Shown: positions 27,201-41,620 of the stretch, in pieces
Layout of the letters: each line of letters starts with the position of its first letter
Position numbering within the stretch: the first letter of the stretch is position 1
Assembly (NCBI RefSeq): GCF_043290135.1
Contig: NW_027464603.1
Coordinates: 1,054,001-1,118,000 of the forward strand
DNA: 64,000 nucleotides
Direction: 5' to 3'
DNA from: Rhipicephalus microplus
Lineage: Eukaryota; Arthropoda; Arachnida; Ixodida; Ixodidae
The notes under the pieces: model-generated
Database searches by the model: none
What the model saw: the letters and a program-made list of their open reading frames with translations, nothing else
Told to the model about the DNA's origin: nothing
Translations under genes and position numbers: made by a program

Positions 27201-28225
27201 TCCGCAACTAGAAACCCAGCAACTAGAAACTCGACAACTAGAATCTCAACACCTATTAATTCCACAACTTGAAACTCCACAACTTGAAACTCCACAACTA
27301 GAAACTCAACAACTAGAAACTCCACACCTAGAAACTCCGCAACTAGAAACTCCACAACTAGAAACTCTACAACTAGAAACTATGCAACTAGAAACTCCGC
27401 AGCTAGATTGTCCGCAACTAGAAACTCTGCAACTAGAAACTCCGCAATTAGAAACTCCACAGCTAGAAACTCCACAACTAGAGACTCCACAACTAGAGAC
27501 TGCACAACTAGAGACTCCACAACTTGAAACTCTGCAACTAGAAAATCCCCAACTAGAAACTACACAACTAGAATCTCCGCAACTCAAAACTCCGCAACTA
27601 CAAAATCCACAACTGGGAACTCCGCAACTAGAAAATCTACAAGTAGAAACTCGAAAACTAAAAACTCCAACTAGAAACTCCACAACTAGAAACTCCAAAA
27701 CTTTAAACACCACAACTAGATACTCCACAACTAAAAATTCCACAACTAGAAACTCCAAATTTAGAAACTCCGCAACTAGAAACTCCACAACTTGAAACTC
27801 CACAACTAGAGACTCCATAACTAGGAACTCCACAACTAGAAACTCCACAACTACAGACTCCACAACTACAAACTTCACAACTAGAAACTCCACAACCAGA
27901 AACTCCGCAACTAAAAACTCCACAACTAGACATTCCACAACCAGAGACTCAACAACTAGAGACTCAACAACTACAAACTCCACAACAGGAAACTCCACAA
28001 CTAGAAACTCCACAACTAGAAACTCCAAAACTAGAACGTTCGCAACTAGAAACTCTGCAACCAAAGGCTGCACAACTAGAAACTCCACAGCTAGAAACTC
28101 CAAAACTAGAAACTCCACAACTAGAAACTCCACAACTAGAGACTCCACAACTAGAGACTCCGCAACTAGAAACTCTACAGCTAGAAACTCCGCAACTAGA
28201 AACTCCACAACTAGAAACTCCACAA
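24287..28225. repeat. Array A, 3.9-kb duplication of 20379-24286
   Basis: The unit order of 20379-24286 is repeated at +3,908, changing to +3,923 near 27.2 kb (one extra monomer). Landmarks are CTTAAG at 26363-26368, CCTATAAAT near 24604 and 26924, and the one-base-deleted CAACCGAAACTCC monomer at 24750 (also at 20842). Private changes include ACTTTGAACACC near 25428 where the other copies have ACTTTAAACACC. Confidence 0.85.
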
Positions 28226-29150
28226 CTAGAGACTCCGCAACTATAAGCTCCACAACTTGAAACTCTGCAACTCGAAACTCTGCAACTAGAAAATTCCCAA
28301 CTAGAAACTACACAACTACAATCTCCGAAACTACAAAATCCACAACTAGAAACTCCACAACTAGAAACTCCACAACTAGACACTCCGCAACTAGTAACTC
28401 CACAACTAGAGACTCCACAACTAGAAACTCTTGAACTAGAGACTCCACAACTAGAAAACTCTGCAACGAGAAACTCCACGACTAGACACTACACAACTTG
28501 AGACTCTCCAACTAGAAGCTCCACAACTTGAAACTCTGCAACTCGAAACTCTGCAACTAGAAAATCCACAACTATAAACTTAAGTAGAAAATCCGCAACT
28601 AGAAACAACACATTTAGAAACTCCGCAACTAGAAACTCCGCAAATAGAAACTCCACAACTAGACACTTCGCAACTAGAAACTCCACAACTTGAGACTTCA
28701 CAACTAGAAAACTCCGCAACTAGACACTCCACAACTGGACACTCCCCAACTTGAGACTCCGCAACGACAGACTCCGCAACTAGAAACTCTGCAACTAGAA
28801 ACTCCGAAACTAGAAACTCCACAACTACGAACCTCACAACTAGAAACTCGACAACTAGAAACTCCACAACTTGGGACTTCGCAACTAGAAACTCCACAAC
28901 TAGAAACTCCACATCTAGAGACTCCACAACTAGAAACTCCACAACTAGAAACTCTATAAATACGAACCTCACAACTAGAAACTCCCCAACTAGAAACTCC
29001 GCAACTAGAGACTCCATAACTTGAAACACCACAACTAGATACTCCACAACTACAAAGTCCACGTCTGTTAACTCCAATTTTAGAAACTCCGCAACTTGAA
29101 ACTCCACAACTAGAGACTCCATAACACGGAACTCCGCAACTAGAAACTCC
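28226..29150. repeat. Array A, A-I block with 195-bp internal deletion
   Basis: The stretch follows the order of A-I copy 3 (shift 20,066 at the AflII monomer, CTTAAG 28579-28584). Near 29.0 kb the shift drops to 19,871, a loss of 195 bp or exactly 13 monomers. The lost part is the one that holds the TTTTCGCG unit in other A-I blocks. It is the last clean A-I block before the transition zone. Confidence 0.7.
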
Positions 29151-31621
29151 ACAACCGGAAACTACGCAACTAGAAACTCCGCAACTAGAAACTCCACAAC
29201 TAGAAACCCAGCAACTACAAACTCGACAACTAGAATCTCAACACCTATTAATTCCACAACTTGAAACTCCACAACTAGAAACTCAACTACTAGAAACTCC
29301 ACACGTAGAAACTCCACAACTAGAAACTCCACAACTAGATACTCTACAACTAGAAACTATGGAACTAGAAACTCCGCATCTAGAAACTCCACAGCTAGAA
29401 CGTCCGCTACTAGAAACTCTGCAACTAGAAACTCCGCAATTAGAAACTCCACAGCTAGAAACTCCACAATTTCAAACTCCACAACTAGAAACTCCACAAC
29501 TAGAGACTCCACAACTAGAGACTGCACAACTAGAGACTCCGCAACTCTAAACTCCACAACTTGAAACTCTGCAACTAGAAAATCCCCAACTAGAAACTAC
29601 ACAACTAGAATCTCCGCAACTCGAAACTCCGCAACTACAAAATCCACAACTGGAAACTCCGCAACTAGAAAATCTACAACTAGGAACTCGAAAACTAAAA
29701 ACTCCAACTAGAAACTCCACAACTAGAAACTCCAAAACATTAAACACCACAACTAGATACTCCACAACTAAAAATTCCACAACTAGAAACTCCAAATTTA
29801 GAAACTGCGCAACTAGAAACTCCACAACTTGAAACTCCACAACTAGAGACTCTATAACTAGACACTCCACAACTAGAAACTCCACTACTACAGACTCCAC
29901 AACTACAAACTTCACAACTAGAAACTCCACAACCAGAAACTCCGCAACTAAGAACTCCACAACTAGACATTCCACAACCAGAGACTCAACAACTAGAGAC
30001 TCCACAACTAGAAACTCCACAACTAGAAACTCCACAACTAGAAACTCAACAACTAGAAACTCAACAGCTAGAAACTCCGCAACTAGAAACCCAGCAACTA
30101 GAAACTCCACAACTAGAAACTCCAATCCTATAAATTCCACAACTAGAAACTCAACAACTAGAAGCATAGCGAATAGAAACTCCACATCTGGGAACTCCGC
30201 AACTAGAGACTCCACAACTAGAAACTCCGCAACTAGAAACTCCACAACTAGAGACTCCATAACTTGAAACACCACAACTAGATACTCCACAACTACAAAG
30301 TCCACATCTGGAAACTCCAATTTTAGAAACTTCGCAACTTGAAACTCCACAACTAGAGACTCCAAAACAAGGAACTCCGCAACTAGAAACTCCACAACCG
30401 GAAACTACGCAACTAGAAACTCCGCAACTCGAAACTCCACAACTAGAAACTCCACAACTTGAGACTTCGTAACTAGAAACTCGGCAACTAGAAACTCAAC
30501 AACTAGAAACTCCACAACTAGAAACTCCATAACTTGAAACACCACAACTAGAGACTCCATAACTAGGAACTCCACAACTAGAAACTTCACAACTACAGAC
30601 TCCACAACTACAAACTTCACAACTAGAAACTCCACAACCAGAAACTCCGCAACTAGAAACTCCAATACTAGAAGTTCCTCAACCAGAGACTCAACAACTA
30701 GAGACTCCACAACTAAAAACTCCACAACTAAAAACTCCACAACTAGAAACTCCACAACTTGAAAATCCGCAACTAGAAACCCAGCAACTAGAAACTCCAC
30801 AACTAGAAACTCCACACCTATAAATTCCACAACTTGAAACTTCACAACTAGAAAAGCATTAACTAGAAACTCCACACCTAGACACTCCACAACTAGAAAA
30901 CTCCTCAACTAGAAACTCTACGACTAGACACTCCACAACTTGAGACTCCGCAACGAGAGACTTCGCAACTAGAAACTCTGCAACTAGAAACTCCACAACT
31001 AGACACTCCCCAACTTGAGACTCCGCAACGACAGACTCTGCAACTAGAAACTCCGAAACTAGAAACTCCACAGCTAGAAACTTGCAACTAGAAACTCTGC
31101 AACTAGAAACTCCACAGCTAGAAACTCCACAACTACAAACTTCACAACTAGAAACTCCACAACCAGAAACTCCGCAACTAGAAACTCCACAACTAGAAAT
31201 TCCACAACCAGAGACTCAGCAACAAGAGACTCCACAACTAAAAATTCCACAACTAGAAACTCCACAACTAGAAACTCCACAACTAGAAACTCCCAACCAG
31301 AAACTCCGCAACTAGAAACTCCACAACTAGAAATTCCACAACCAGACTCAACAACTAGAGCCTCCACAACTAAAAATTGCACAACTAGAAACTCCACAAC
31401 TAGAAACTCCACAACTAGAAACTCCACAACTAGAAACTCCGCAACTAGAAACCCAGCAACTAGAAACTCGACAACTAGAATCTCAACACCTATTAATTCC
31501 ACAACTTGAAACTCCACAACTAGAAACTCAACAACTAGAAACTCCACACCTAGAAACTCCGCAACTAGAAACTCCACACCTAGAAACTCCGCAACTAGAA
31601 ACTCCACAACTAGAAACCCTA
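29151..31621. repeat. Transition zone between array A and array B
   Basis: The same 15-bp monomer continues, but the unit order is a patchwork of A-type pieces (ACTTTAAACACC-like units as ACATTAAACACC near 29738, GAGACTGC near 29519) and pieces that characterise array B (AAGCATAGCGAATAG near 30163, CAACCGGAAACTACGC near 30395, AAAAGCATTAAC near 30853, CAGCTAGAAACTTGC near 31072). No tandem copy lies next to it. The part from about 30.9 kb is repeated near 61.8 kb. No gene is present. Confidence 0.65.
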
Positions 31622-34600
31622 CAACTAGAAACTATGCAACTAGAAGCTCCGCATCTAGAAACTCCGCAGCTAGAACGTCCGCAACTAGAAACTCTGCAAC
31701 TAGAAACTCCGCAATTAGAAACTCCACAGCTAGAAACTCCACAACTACAAACTCCACAACTAGAAACTTCACAACTAGAGACTCCACAACTAGAGACTGC
31801 ACAACTAGAGACTCCGCAACTAGAAACTCAACAGCTAGAATCTCCGCAACTAGAAATTCCACAACTAGAGACTCCGCAACTCTAAACTCCACAACTTGAA
31901 ACTCTGCAACTAGAAAATCCCCAACTAGAAACTACACAACTAGAATCTCCGCAACTCGAAACTCCGCAACTACAAAATCCACAACTGGGAACTCCGCAAC
32001 TAGAAAATCTACAACTAGAAACTCGAAAACTAAAAACTCCAACTAGAAACTCCACAACTAGAAACTCCAAAACTTTAAACACCACAACTAGATACTCCAC
32101 AACTAAAAATTCCACAACTAGAAACTCTAAATTTAGAAACTCCGCAACTAGAAACTCCACAACTTGAAACTCCACAACTAGAGACTCCATAACTAGGAAC
32201 TCCACAACTAGAAACTCAACAACGAGAAACTATGCAACTAGAAACTCCGCAACTAGAATCTCCACAGCTAGAAACTCCACTACTAGAAACTCCACAACTA
32301 GAGACTCCACAACTAGAAACTCCATGACTATAAACTCCACAATTAGAAACTCCACAGCTAGAAACTCCACAACTTCAGACTTTGCAACTAGAAACTCGGC
32401 AACTAGAAACTCAACAACTAGAAACTCCACAACTAGAAACTTCACAACTAGAAACTCCACAACTTGAAACACCACAACTAGATACTCCACAACTACAAAT
32501 TCCACAACTAGAAACTCCACAACTAGAAACTCCATAACTAGAAACTCCGCAACTAGAAACTCCACAACTAGAAATTCCACAACCAGAGACTCAACAACTA
32601 GAGACTCAACAACTACAAACTCCACAACAGGAAACTCCACAACTAGAAACTCCACAACTAGAAACTCCAAAACTAGAAACTCAACAACTAGAAACTATCA
32701 ACTAGAAACTCCACAACTAGAAACTCCACAGCTAGAACGTCCGCAACTAGAAACTCTGCAACCAAAAGCTGCAGCACTAGAAACTCCACAGCTAGAAACT
32801 CCAAAACTAGAAACTCCACAACTAGAAACTCCACAACTAGAGACTCCACAACTAGAGACTCCGCAACTAGAAACTCTACAGCTAGAAACTCCGCAACTAG
32901 AAACTCCGCAACTAGAAACTCCACAACTACTGACTCCGCAACTATAAGCTCCACAACTTGAAACTCTGCAACTCGAAACTCTGCAACTAGAAAATTCCCA
33001 ACTAGAAACTACACAACTATAATCTCCGCAACTACAAAATCCACAACTAGAAACTCCACAACTAGAAACTCCACAACTAGACACTCCGCAACTAGTAACT
33101 CCACAACTAGAGACTCCACAACTAGAAACTCTTGAACTAGAGACTCCACAACTAGAAAACTCTGCAACTAGAAACTCCACGACTAGACATTACACAACTT
33201 GAGACTCTGCAACTAGAAGCTCCACAACTTGAAACTCTGCAACTCGAAACTCTGCAACTAGAAAATCCACAACTATAAACTTAAGTAGAAAATCCCCAAC
33301 TAGAAACAACACAACTAGAAACTCCGCAACTAGAAACTCCGCAAATAGAAACTCCACAACTAGACACTTCGCAACTAGAAACTCCACAACTTGAGACTTC
33401 ACAACTAGAAAACTCCGCAACTAGACACTCCACAACTGGACACTCCCCAACTTGAGACTCCGCAACAACAGACTCCGCAACTAGAAACTCTGCAACTAGA
33501 AACTCCGAAACTAGACACTCCACAACTACGAACCTCACAACTAGAAACTCGACAACTAGAAACTCCACAACTTGGGACTTCGCAACTAGAAACTCCACAA
33601 CTAGAAACTCCACATCTAGAGACTCCACAACTAGAAACTCCACAACTAGAAACTCCACAAATACGAACCTCACAACTAGAAACTCCCCAACTAGAAACTC
33701 CGCAACTAGAAACTCCACAGCTAGAAACTCCACAACTTGAGTTTTCGCGACTTGAAACTCGGTAACTAGAAACTCCACAACTAGAAACTCCACAACTAGA
33801 TACTCCACAAATTGAAACACCACAACTAGATACTCCACAACTAGAAATTCCACAACTAGAAATTCCACAACTAAAAACTCCGCAACTAGAAACTCCACAA
33901 CTAGAAACTCCACAACTAGAGACTCCATAACTTGAAACACCACAACTGGATACTCCACAACTACAAAGTCCACGTCTGTAAACTCCAATTTTAGAAACTC
34001 CGCATCTTGAAACTCCACAACTAGAGACTCCATAACACGGAACTCCACAACTAGAAACTCCACAACCGGAAACAACGCAACTAGAAACTCCGCAACTAGA
34101 AACTCCACAACTTGAAATTCCACAACCAGAGACTCAACAACTTGAGACTCCACAACTAAAAACTCCACAGCTAGAAACTCCACAACTTGAGACTTCGTAA
34201 CTAGAAACTCGGCAACTAGAAACTCAACAACTAGAAACTCCACAACTAGAAACTCCACAAGTAGAAACTCCACAACTTGAAACACCACAACTAGATACTC
34301 CACAACTACAAATTCGACAACTAGAAACCCCAAATTTAGAAACTCCGCAACTAGAAACTCCGCAACTTGAAACTCCACAACTACAAACTTCACAACTAGA
34401 AACTCCACAACCAGAAACTCCGCAACTAGAAACTCCACAACTAGAAATTCCACAACCAGAGACTCAACAACTAGAGACTCCACAACTAAAAATTCAAAAA
34501 ACTAGAAACTCCACAACTAGAAACTCCACAACTAGAAACCCCGCAACTAGAAACCCAGCAACTAGAAACTCCACAACTAAAAATTCCACAACCAGAGACT

Positions 34601-37600
34601 CAACAACTAGAGACTTCACAACTAAAAATTCCACAACTAGAAACTCCACAACTAGAAACTCAACAACTAGAAACTCTGCAACTAGAAACCCAGCAACTAG
34701 AAACTCGACAACTAGAATCTCAACACCTATTAATTCCACAACTTGAAACTCCACAACTAGAAACTCAACAACTAGAAACTCCACACCTAGAAACTCCACA
34801 ACTAGAAACTCCACAACTAGATACTCTACAACTAGAAACTATGCAACTAGAAACTCCGCGACTAGAAACTCCACAGCTAGAAACTCCGCAACTAGAAATT
34901 CCACAACTAGAGACTCCGCAACTCTAAACTCCACAACTTGAAACTCTGCAACTAGAAAATCCCCAACTAGAAACTACACAACTAGAATCTCCGCAACTCG
35001 AAACTCCGCAACTACAAAATCCACAACTGGGAACTCCGCAACTAGAAAATCTACAACTAGAAACTCGAAAACTAAAAACTCCAAATTTAGAAACTCCGCA
35101 ACTAGAAACTCCACAACATTAAACACCACAACTAGAGACTCTATAACTAGACACTCCACAACTAGAAACTCCACTACTACAGACTCCACAACTACAAACT
35201 TCACAACTAGAAACTCCACAACCAGAAACTCCACAACTAAAAACTCCACAACTAGACATTCCACAACCAGAGACTCAACAATTAGAGACGCCACAACTAC
35301 AAACTCCACAACTAGAAACTCCACAACTAGAAACTCAACAACTAGAAACTCAACAACTAGAAAATCCGCAACTAGAAACCCAGCAACTAGAAACTCCACA
35401 ACTAGAAACTCCACACCTATAAATTCCACAACTAGAAACTCAACAACTAGAAACATAGCGAATAGAAACTCCACAACTACAAAATCCACAACTAGAAACT
35501 CCACAACTGGGAACTCCGCAACTAGAGACTCCACAACTAGAAACTCCGCAACTAGAAACTCCACAACTAGAGACTCCATAACTTGAAACATCACAACTAG
35601 ATACTCCACAACTACAAAGTCCACATCTGGAAACTCCAATTTTAGAAACTTCGCAACATGAAACTCCACAACTAGAGACTCCAAAACAAGGAACTCCACA
35701 ACTAGAAACTCCACAACCGGAAACTACGCAACTAGAAACTCCGCAACTAGAAACTCCACAACTAGAAACTCCACAACTTGAGACTTCGTAACTAGAAACT
35801 CGGCAACTAGAAACTCAACAACTAGAAACTCCACAACTAGAAACTCCACAACCAGAAACTCCGCAACTAGAAACTCCACAACTAGAAGTTCCACAACCAG
35901 AGACTCAACAACTAGAGACTCCACAACTAAAAACTCCACAACTAAAAACTCCACAACTAGAAACTCCACAACTTGAAACTCCGCAACTAGAAACCCAGCA
36001 ACTAGAAACTCCACAACTAGAAACTCCACACCTATAAATTCCACAACTTGAAACTTCACAACTAGAAAAGCATTAACTAGAAACTCCACAACTAGAAAAC
36101 TCCGCAACTAGAAACTTCACGACTAGACACTCCACAACTTGAGACTCCGCAACGACAGACTCCGCAACTAGAAACTCTGCAACTAGAAACTGCACAGCTA
36201 GAAACTTGCAACTCGAAACTCTGCAACTAGAAGCTCCGCAACTAGAAACTCCACAACTAGAAACTCCACAACTAGAGACTCCACAACTAGAGACTCCGCA
36301 ACTAGAAACTCCACACCTAGAAACTCCGCAACTAGAAACTCCTCAACTAGAAACTCCACAACTAGAAACACCGCAACTATAAACTTCACAACTTGAAACT
36401 CTGCAACTCGAAACTCTGCAACTAGAAAATTCCCAACTAGAAACTACACAACTGCAATCTCCGCAACTCGGAACTCCGCAACTACAAAATCCACAACTAG
36501 AAACTCTACAACTGGGAACTCCGCAAGTAGAAAATCTACAACTATAAACTCGAAAACTAAAAACTCCAACTAGAAACTCCACAACTAGAAACTCCATAAC
36601 TAGAAACTCCACAGCTAGACACTTCGCAACTAGAAACTCCACAACTAGACACTCCACAACTAGAAAACTCCGCAACTAGAAACTCTACGACTAGACACTC
36701 CACAACTAGAAACTCCATAACTAGAAACTCCGCAACTAGAAACTCCACAACTAGAGACTCCATAACTAGGAACTCCACAACTAGAAACTCCACAACTAGA
36801 CACTCCCCAACTTGAGACTCCGCAACGACAGACTCCGCAACTAGAAACTCTGCAACTAGAAACTCCGAAACTAGAAACTCCACAGCTAGAAACTTGCAAC
36901 TAGAAACTCTGCAACTAGAAACTCCACAGCCAGAAACTCCACAACTACAAACTTCACAACTAGAAACTCCACAACCAGAAACTCCGCAACTAGAAACTCC
37001 GCAACTAGAAATTCCACAACCAGAGAATTAACAACTAGAGACTCCACAACTAAAAATTCCACAACTAGAAACTCCACAACTAGAAACTCCACAACCAGAA
37101 ACTCCGCAACTAGAAACTCCACAACTAGAAATTCCACAACCAGAGACTCAACAACTAGAGACTCCACAACTAAAAATTCCACAACTAGGAACTCCACAAC
37201 TAGAAACTCCACAACTAGAAACTCCGCAACTAGAAAACCAGCAACTAGAAACTCGACAACTAGAAACTCAACACCTATTAATTCCACAACTTGAAACTCC
37301 ACAACTAGAAACTCAACAACTAGAAACTCCACACCTAGAAACTCCGCAACTAGAAACTCCACAACTAAAAATTCTACAACTAGAAACTATGCAACTAGAA
37401 ACTCCGCATCTATAAACTCCGCAGCTAGAACGTCCGCAACTAGAAACTCTGCAACTAGAAACTCCGCAATTAGAAACTCCACAGCTAGAAACTCCACAAC
37501 TACAAACTCCACAGCTAGAAACTCCACAACTAGAGACTCCACAACTAGAGACTGCACAACTAGAGACTCCGCAACTAGAAACTCCACAGCTAGAAACTCC

Positions 37601-40600
37601 GCAACTAGAAATTCTGCAACTAGAGACTCCGCAACTCTAAACTCCACAACTTGAAACTCTGCAACTAGAAAATCCCCAACTAGAAACTACACAACTAGAA
37701 TCTCCGCAACTCGAAACTCCGCAACTACAAAATCCATAACTGGGAACTCCGCAACTAGAAAGTCTACAACTAGAAACTCGAAAACTAAAAACTCCAACTA
37801 GAAACTCCACAACTAGAAACTCCAAAACTTTAAACACCACAACTAGATACTCCACAACAAAAATTCCACAACTAGAAACTCCAAATTTAGAAACTCCACA
37901 GCTAGAAACTCCACAACTTGAAACTCCACAACTAGAGACTCCATAACTAGGAACTCCACAACTAGAAACTCCACAACTACAGACTCCACAACTACAAACT
38001 TCACAACTAGAAACACCACAACCAGAAACTCCGCAACTAAAAACTCCACAACTAGACATTCCACAAGCAGAGACTCAACAACTAGAGACTCAACAATTAC
38101 AAACTCCACAACTAGAAACTCCACAACTAGAAACTCCGCAACTAGAAACTCCACAACTAGAGACTCCGCAACTAGAAACTTCAAAACTAGAAACTCAACA
38201 ACTAGAAACATAGCAACTAGAAACTCCACAACTACAAAATCCACAACTAGAAACTCCACAACTGGGAACTCCGCAACTAGAAAATCTACAACTAGAAACT
38301 CGAAAACTGAAAACTCCAACTAGAAACTCCACAATTAGAAACTCCACAACTAAACACTTCGCAACTAGAAACTCCGCAACTAGAAACCCAGCAACTAGAA
38401 ACTCCACAACTAGAAACTCCACACCTATAAATTCCACAACTTGAAACTCCGCAACTAGAAACTCCGCAACTAGAAACTCCACAACTAGAGACTCCGCAAC
38501 TAGAAACTTCAAAACTAGAAACTCAACAACTAAAAACATAGCAACTAGAAACTCCACAACTACAAAATCCACAACTAGAAACTCCACAACTGGGAACTCC
38601 GCAACTAGAAAATCTACAACTAGAAACTCGAAAACTGAAAACTCCAACTAGAAACTCCACAATTAGAAACTCCACAACTAAACACTTCGCAACTAGAAAC
38701 TCTGCAACTAGAAACTCCGCAACTAGAAACTCCACAGCTAGAAACTCCACAGCTAAAAACTCCCCAACTAGAAACTCCGCAACTAGAAACTCCACAACTA
38801 GAGACTCCGCAACTAGAAACTCCACAACTAGAAACTCAACAACTAGAAACTATGCAACTAGAAACTCCGCAACTAGAATCTCCACAGCTAGAAACTCCAC
38901 AGCTAGAAACTCCACAACTTGAGACTTTGCAACTAGAAACTCGGCATTTAGAAACTCAACAACTAGAAACTCCACAACTAGAAACTTCACAACTAGAAAC
39001 TCGACAACTAGAAACTCCACAACTTGGGACTTCGCAACTAAAAACTCCACAACTAGAAACTCCACATCTAGAGACTCCACAACTAGAAACTCCACAACTA
39101 GAAACTCCACAACTACGAACCTCATAACTAAAAACTCCACAACTAGAAACTCCGCAACTAGAAACTCCACAGCTAGAAACTCCACAACTTGAGACTGCGC
39201 GACTAGAAACTCGGTAACTAGAAACTCCACAACTAGAAACTCCACAACCAGATACTCCACAAATTGAAACACCACAACTAGATACTCCACAACTAGAAAT
39301 TCCACAACTAGAAATTCCACAACTAAAAACTCCGCAACTAGAAACTCTGCAACTAGAAACTCCACAACTAGAGACTCAATAACTTGAAACACCACAACTA
39401 GATACTCCACAACTACAAAGTCCACATCTGGAAACTCCAATTTTAGAAACTTCGCAACTTGAAACTCCACACCTAGAGACTCCAAAACAAGGAACTCCAC
39501 AACTAGAAACTCCACAACCGGAAACTACGCAACTAGAAACTCCGCAACTAGAAACTCCACAACTAGAAACTCCACAACTTGAGACTTCGTAACTAGAAAC
39601 TCGGCAACTAGAAACTCAACAACTAGAAACTCCACAACTAGAAACTCCACAACTTGAAACTCCACAACTTGAAACACCACAACTAGAGACTCCATAACTA
39701 GGAACTCCACAACTAGAAACTTCACAACTACAGACTCCACAACTACAAACTTCACAACTAGAAACTCCACAACCAGAAACTCCGCAACTAGAAACTCCAC
39801 AACTAGAAGTTCCACAACCAGAGACTCAACAACTAGAGACTCCACAACTAAAAACTCCACAACTAAAAACTCCACAACTAGAAACTCCACAACTTGAAAC
39901 TCCGCAACTAGAAACCCAGCAACTAGAAACTCCACAACTAGAAACTCCACACCTCTAAATTCCACAACTTGAAACTTCACAACTAGAAAAGCATTAACTA
40001 GAAACGCCACAACTAGAAAACTCCGCAACTAGAAACTTCACGACTAGACACTCCACAACTTGAGACTCCGCAACGACAGACTCCGCAACTAGAAACTCTG
40101 CAACTAGAAACTGCACAGCTAGAAACTTGCAACTCGAAACTCTGCAACTAGAAGCTCCACAACTAGAAACTCCACAACTAGAAACTCCACAACTAGAGAC
40201 TCCACAACTAGAGACTCCGCAACTAGAAACTCCACACCTAGAAACTCCGCAACTAGAAACTCCTCAACTAGAAACTCCACAACTAGAAACACCGCAACTA
40301 TAAACTTCACAACTTGAAACTCTGCAACTCGAAACTCTGCAACTAGAAAATTCCCAACTAGAAACTACACAACTACAATCTCCGCAACTCGGAACTCCGC
40401 AACTACAAAATCCACAACTAGAAACTCTACAACTGGGAACTCCGCAAGTAGAAAATCTACAACTATAAACTCGAAAACTAAAAACTCCAACTAGAAACTC
40501 CACAACTAGAAACTCCATAACTAGAAACTCCACAGCTAGACACTTCGCAACTAGAAACTCCACAACTAGACACTCCACAACTAGAAAACTCCGCAACTAG

Positions 40601-41462
40601 AAACTCTACGACTAGACACTCCACAACTAGAAACTCCATAACTAGAAACTCCGCAACTAGAAACTCCACAACTAGAGACTTCATAACTAGGAACTCCACA
40701 ACTAGAAACTCCACAACTAGACACTCCCCAACTTGAGACTCCGCAACGACAGACTCCGCAACTAGAAACTCTGCAACTAGAAACTGCGAAACTAGAAACT
40801 CCACAGCTAGAAACTTGCAACTAGAAACTCTGCAACTAGAAACTCCACAGCCAGAAACTCCACAACTACAAACTTCACAACTAGAAACTCCACAACCAGA
40901 AACTCCGCAACTAGAAACTCCACAACTAGAAATTCCACAACCAGAGAATTAACAACTAGAGACTCCACAACTAAAAATTCCACAACTAGAAACTCCACAA
41001 CTAGAAACTCCACAACTAGAAACTCCACAACCAGAAACTCCTCAACTAGAAACTCCACAACTAGAAATTCCACAACCAGAGACTCAACAACTAGAGACTC
41101 CACAACTAAAAATTCCACAACTAGGAACTCCACAACTAGAAACTCCACAACTAGAAACTCCGCAACTAGAAAACCAGCAACTAGAAACTCGACAACTAGA
41201 AACTCAACACCTATTAATTCCACAACTTGAAACTCCACAACTAGAAACTCAACAACTAGAAACTCCACACCTAGAAACTCCGCAACTAGAAACTCCACAA
41301 CTAAAAATTCTACAACTAGAAACTATGCAACTAGAAACTCCGCATCTAGAAACTCCGCAGCTAGAACGTCCGCAACTAGAAACTCTGCAACTAGAAACTC
41401 CGCAATTAGAAACTCCACAGCTAGAAACTCCACAACTACAAACTCCACAGCTAGAAACTCCA
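31622..41462. repeat. Array B, 9.85-kb block copy B1
   Basis: The whole unit order repeats at 41463-51325, first at +9,841 and from about 37.3 kb at +9,856 (one extra monomer). It contains an A-I-like cassette at about 32.69-34.45 kb (CTTAAG 33280-33285, TTTTCGCG 33742-33749). It also holds an internal older duplication (about 35.6-37.6 kb against 39.4-41.4 kb, shift 3,801 changing to 3,921 and 3,936) and a local 328-bp duplication near 38.1-38.7 kb. No gene is present. Confidence 0.85.
38120..38693. repeat. Local 328-bp tandem duplication inside B1
   Basis: About 38120-38365 reappears at 38448-38693 (shift 328). It covers the AAACTTCAAAACTAG, AACATAGCAAC, ACTACAAAATCC, ACTGGGAAC and CTAAACACTTCGC units in the same order. 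The equivalent pair is present in the later B copies (about 48.0-48.5 kb and 55.6-56.2 kb), so it predates the 9.85-kb duplication. Confidence 0.75.
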
Positions 41463-41620
41463 CAACTAGAAACTATGCAACTAGAAACTCCGCATCTAGA
41501 AACTCCGCAGCTAGAACGTCCGCAACTAGAAACTCTGCAACTAGAAACTCCGCAATTAGAAACTCCACAGCTAGAAACTCCACAACTACAAACTCCACAA
41601 CTAGAAACTTCACAACTAGA
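41321..41620. repeat. 150-bp (10-monomer) duplication at the B1/B2 junction
   Basis: The ten-monomer run starting AACTATGCAACTAG at 41321 is repeated starting at 41471, with the units CATCTAG, CAGCTAGAACGTCC and CAATTAG in the same order. The junction between the two 9.85-kb copies falls inside this run. That is what a crossover between two similar runs of the two copies would leave. Confidence 0.75.
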
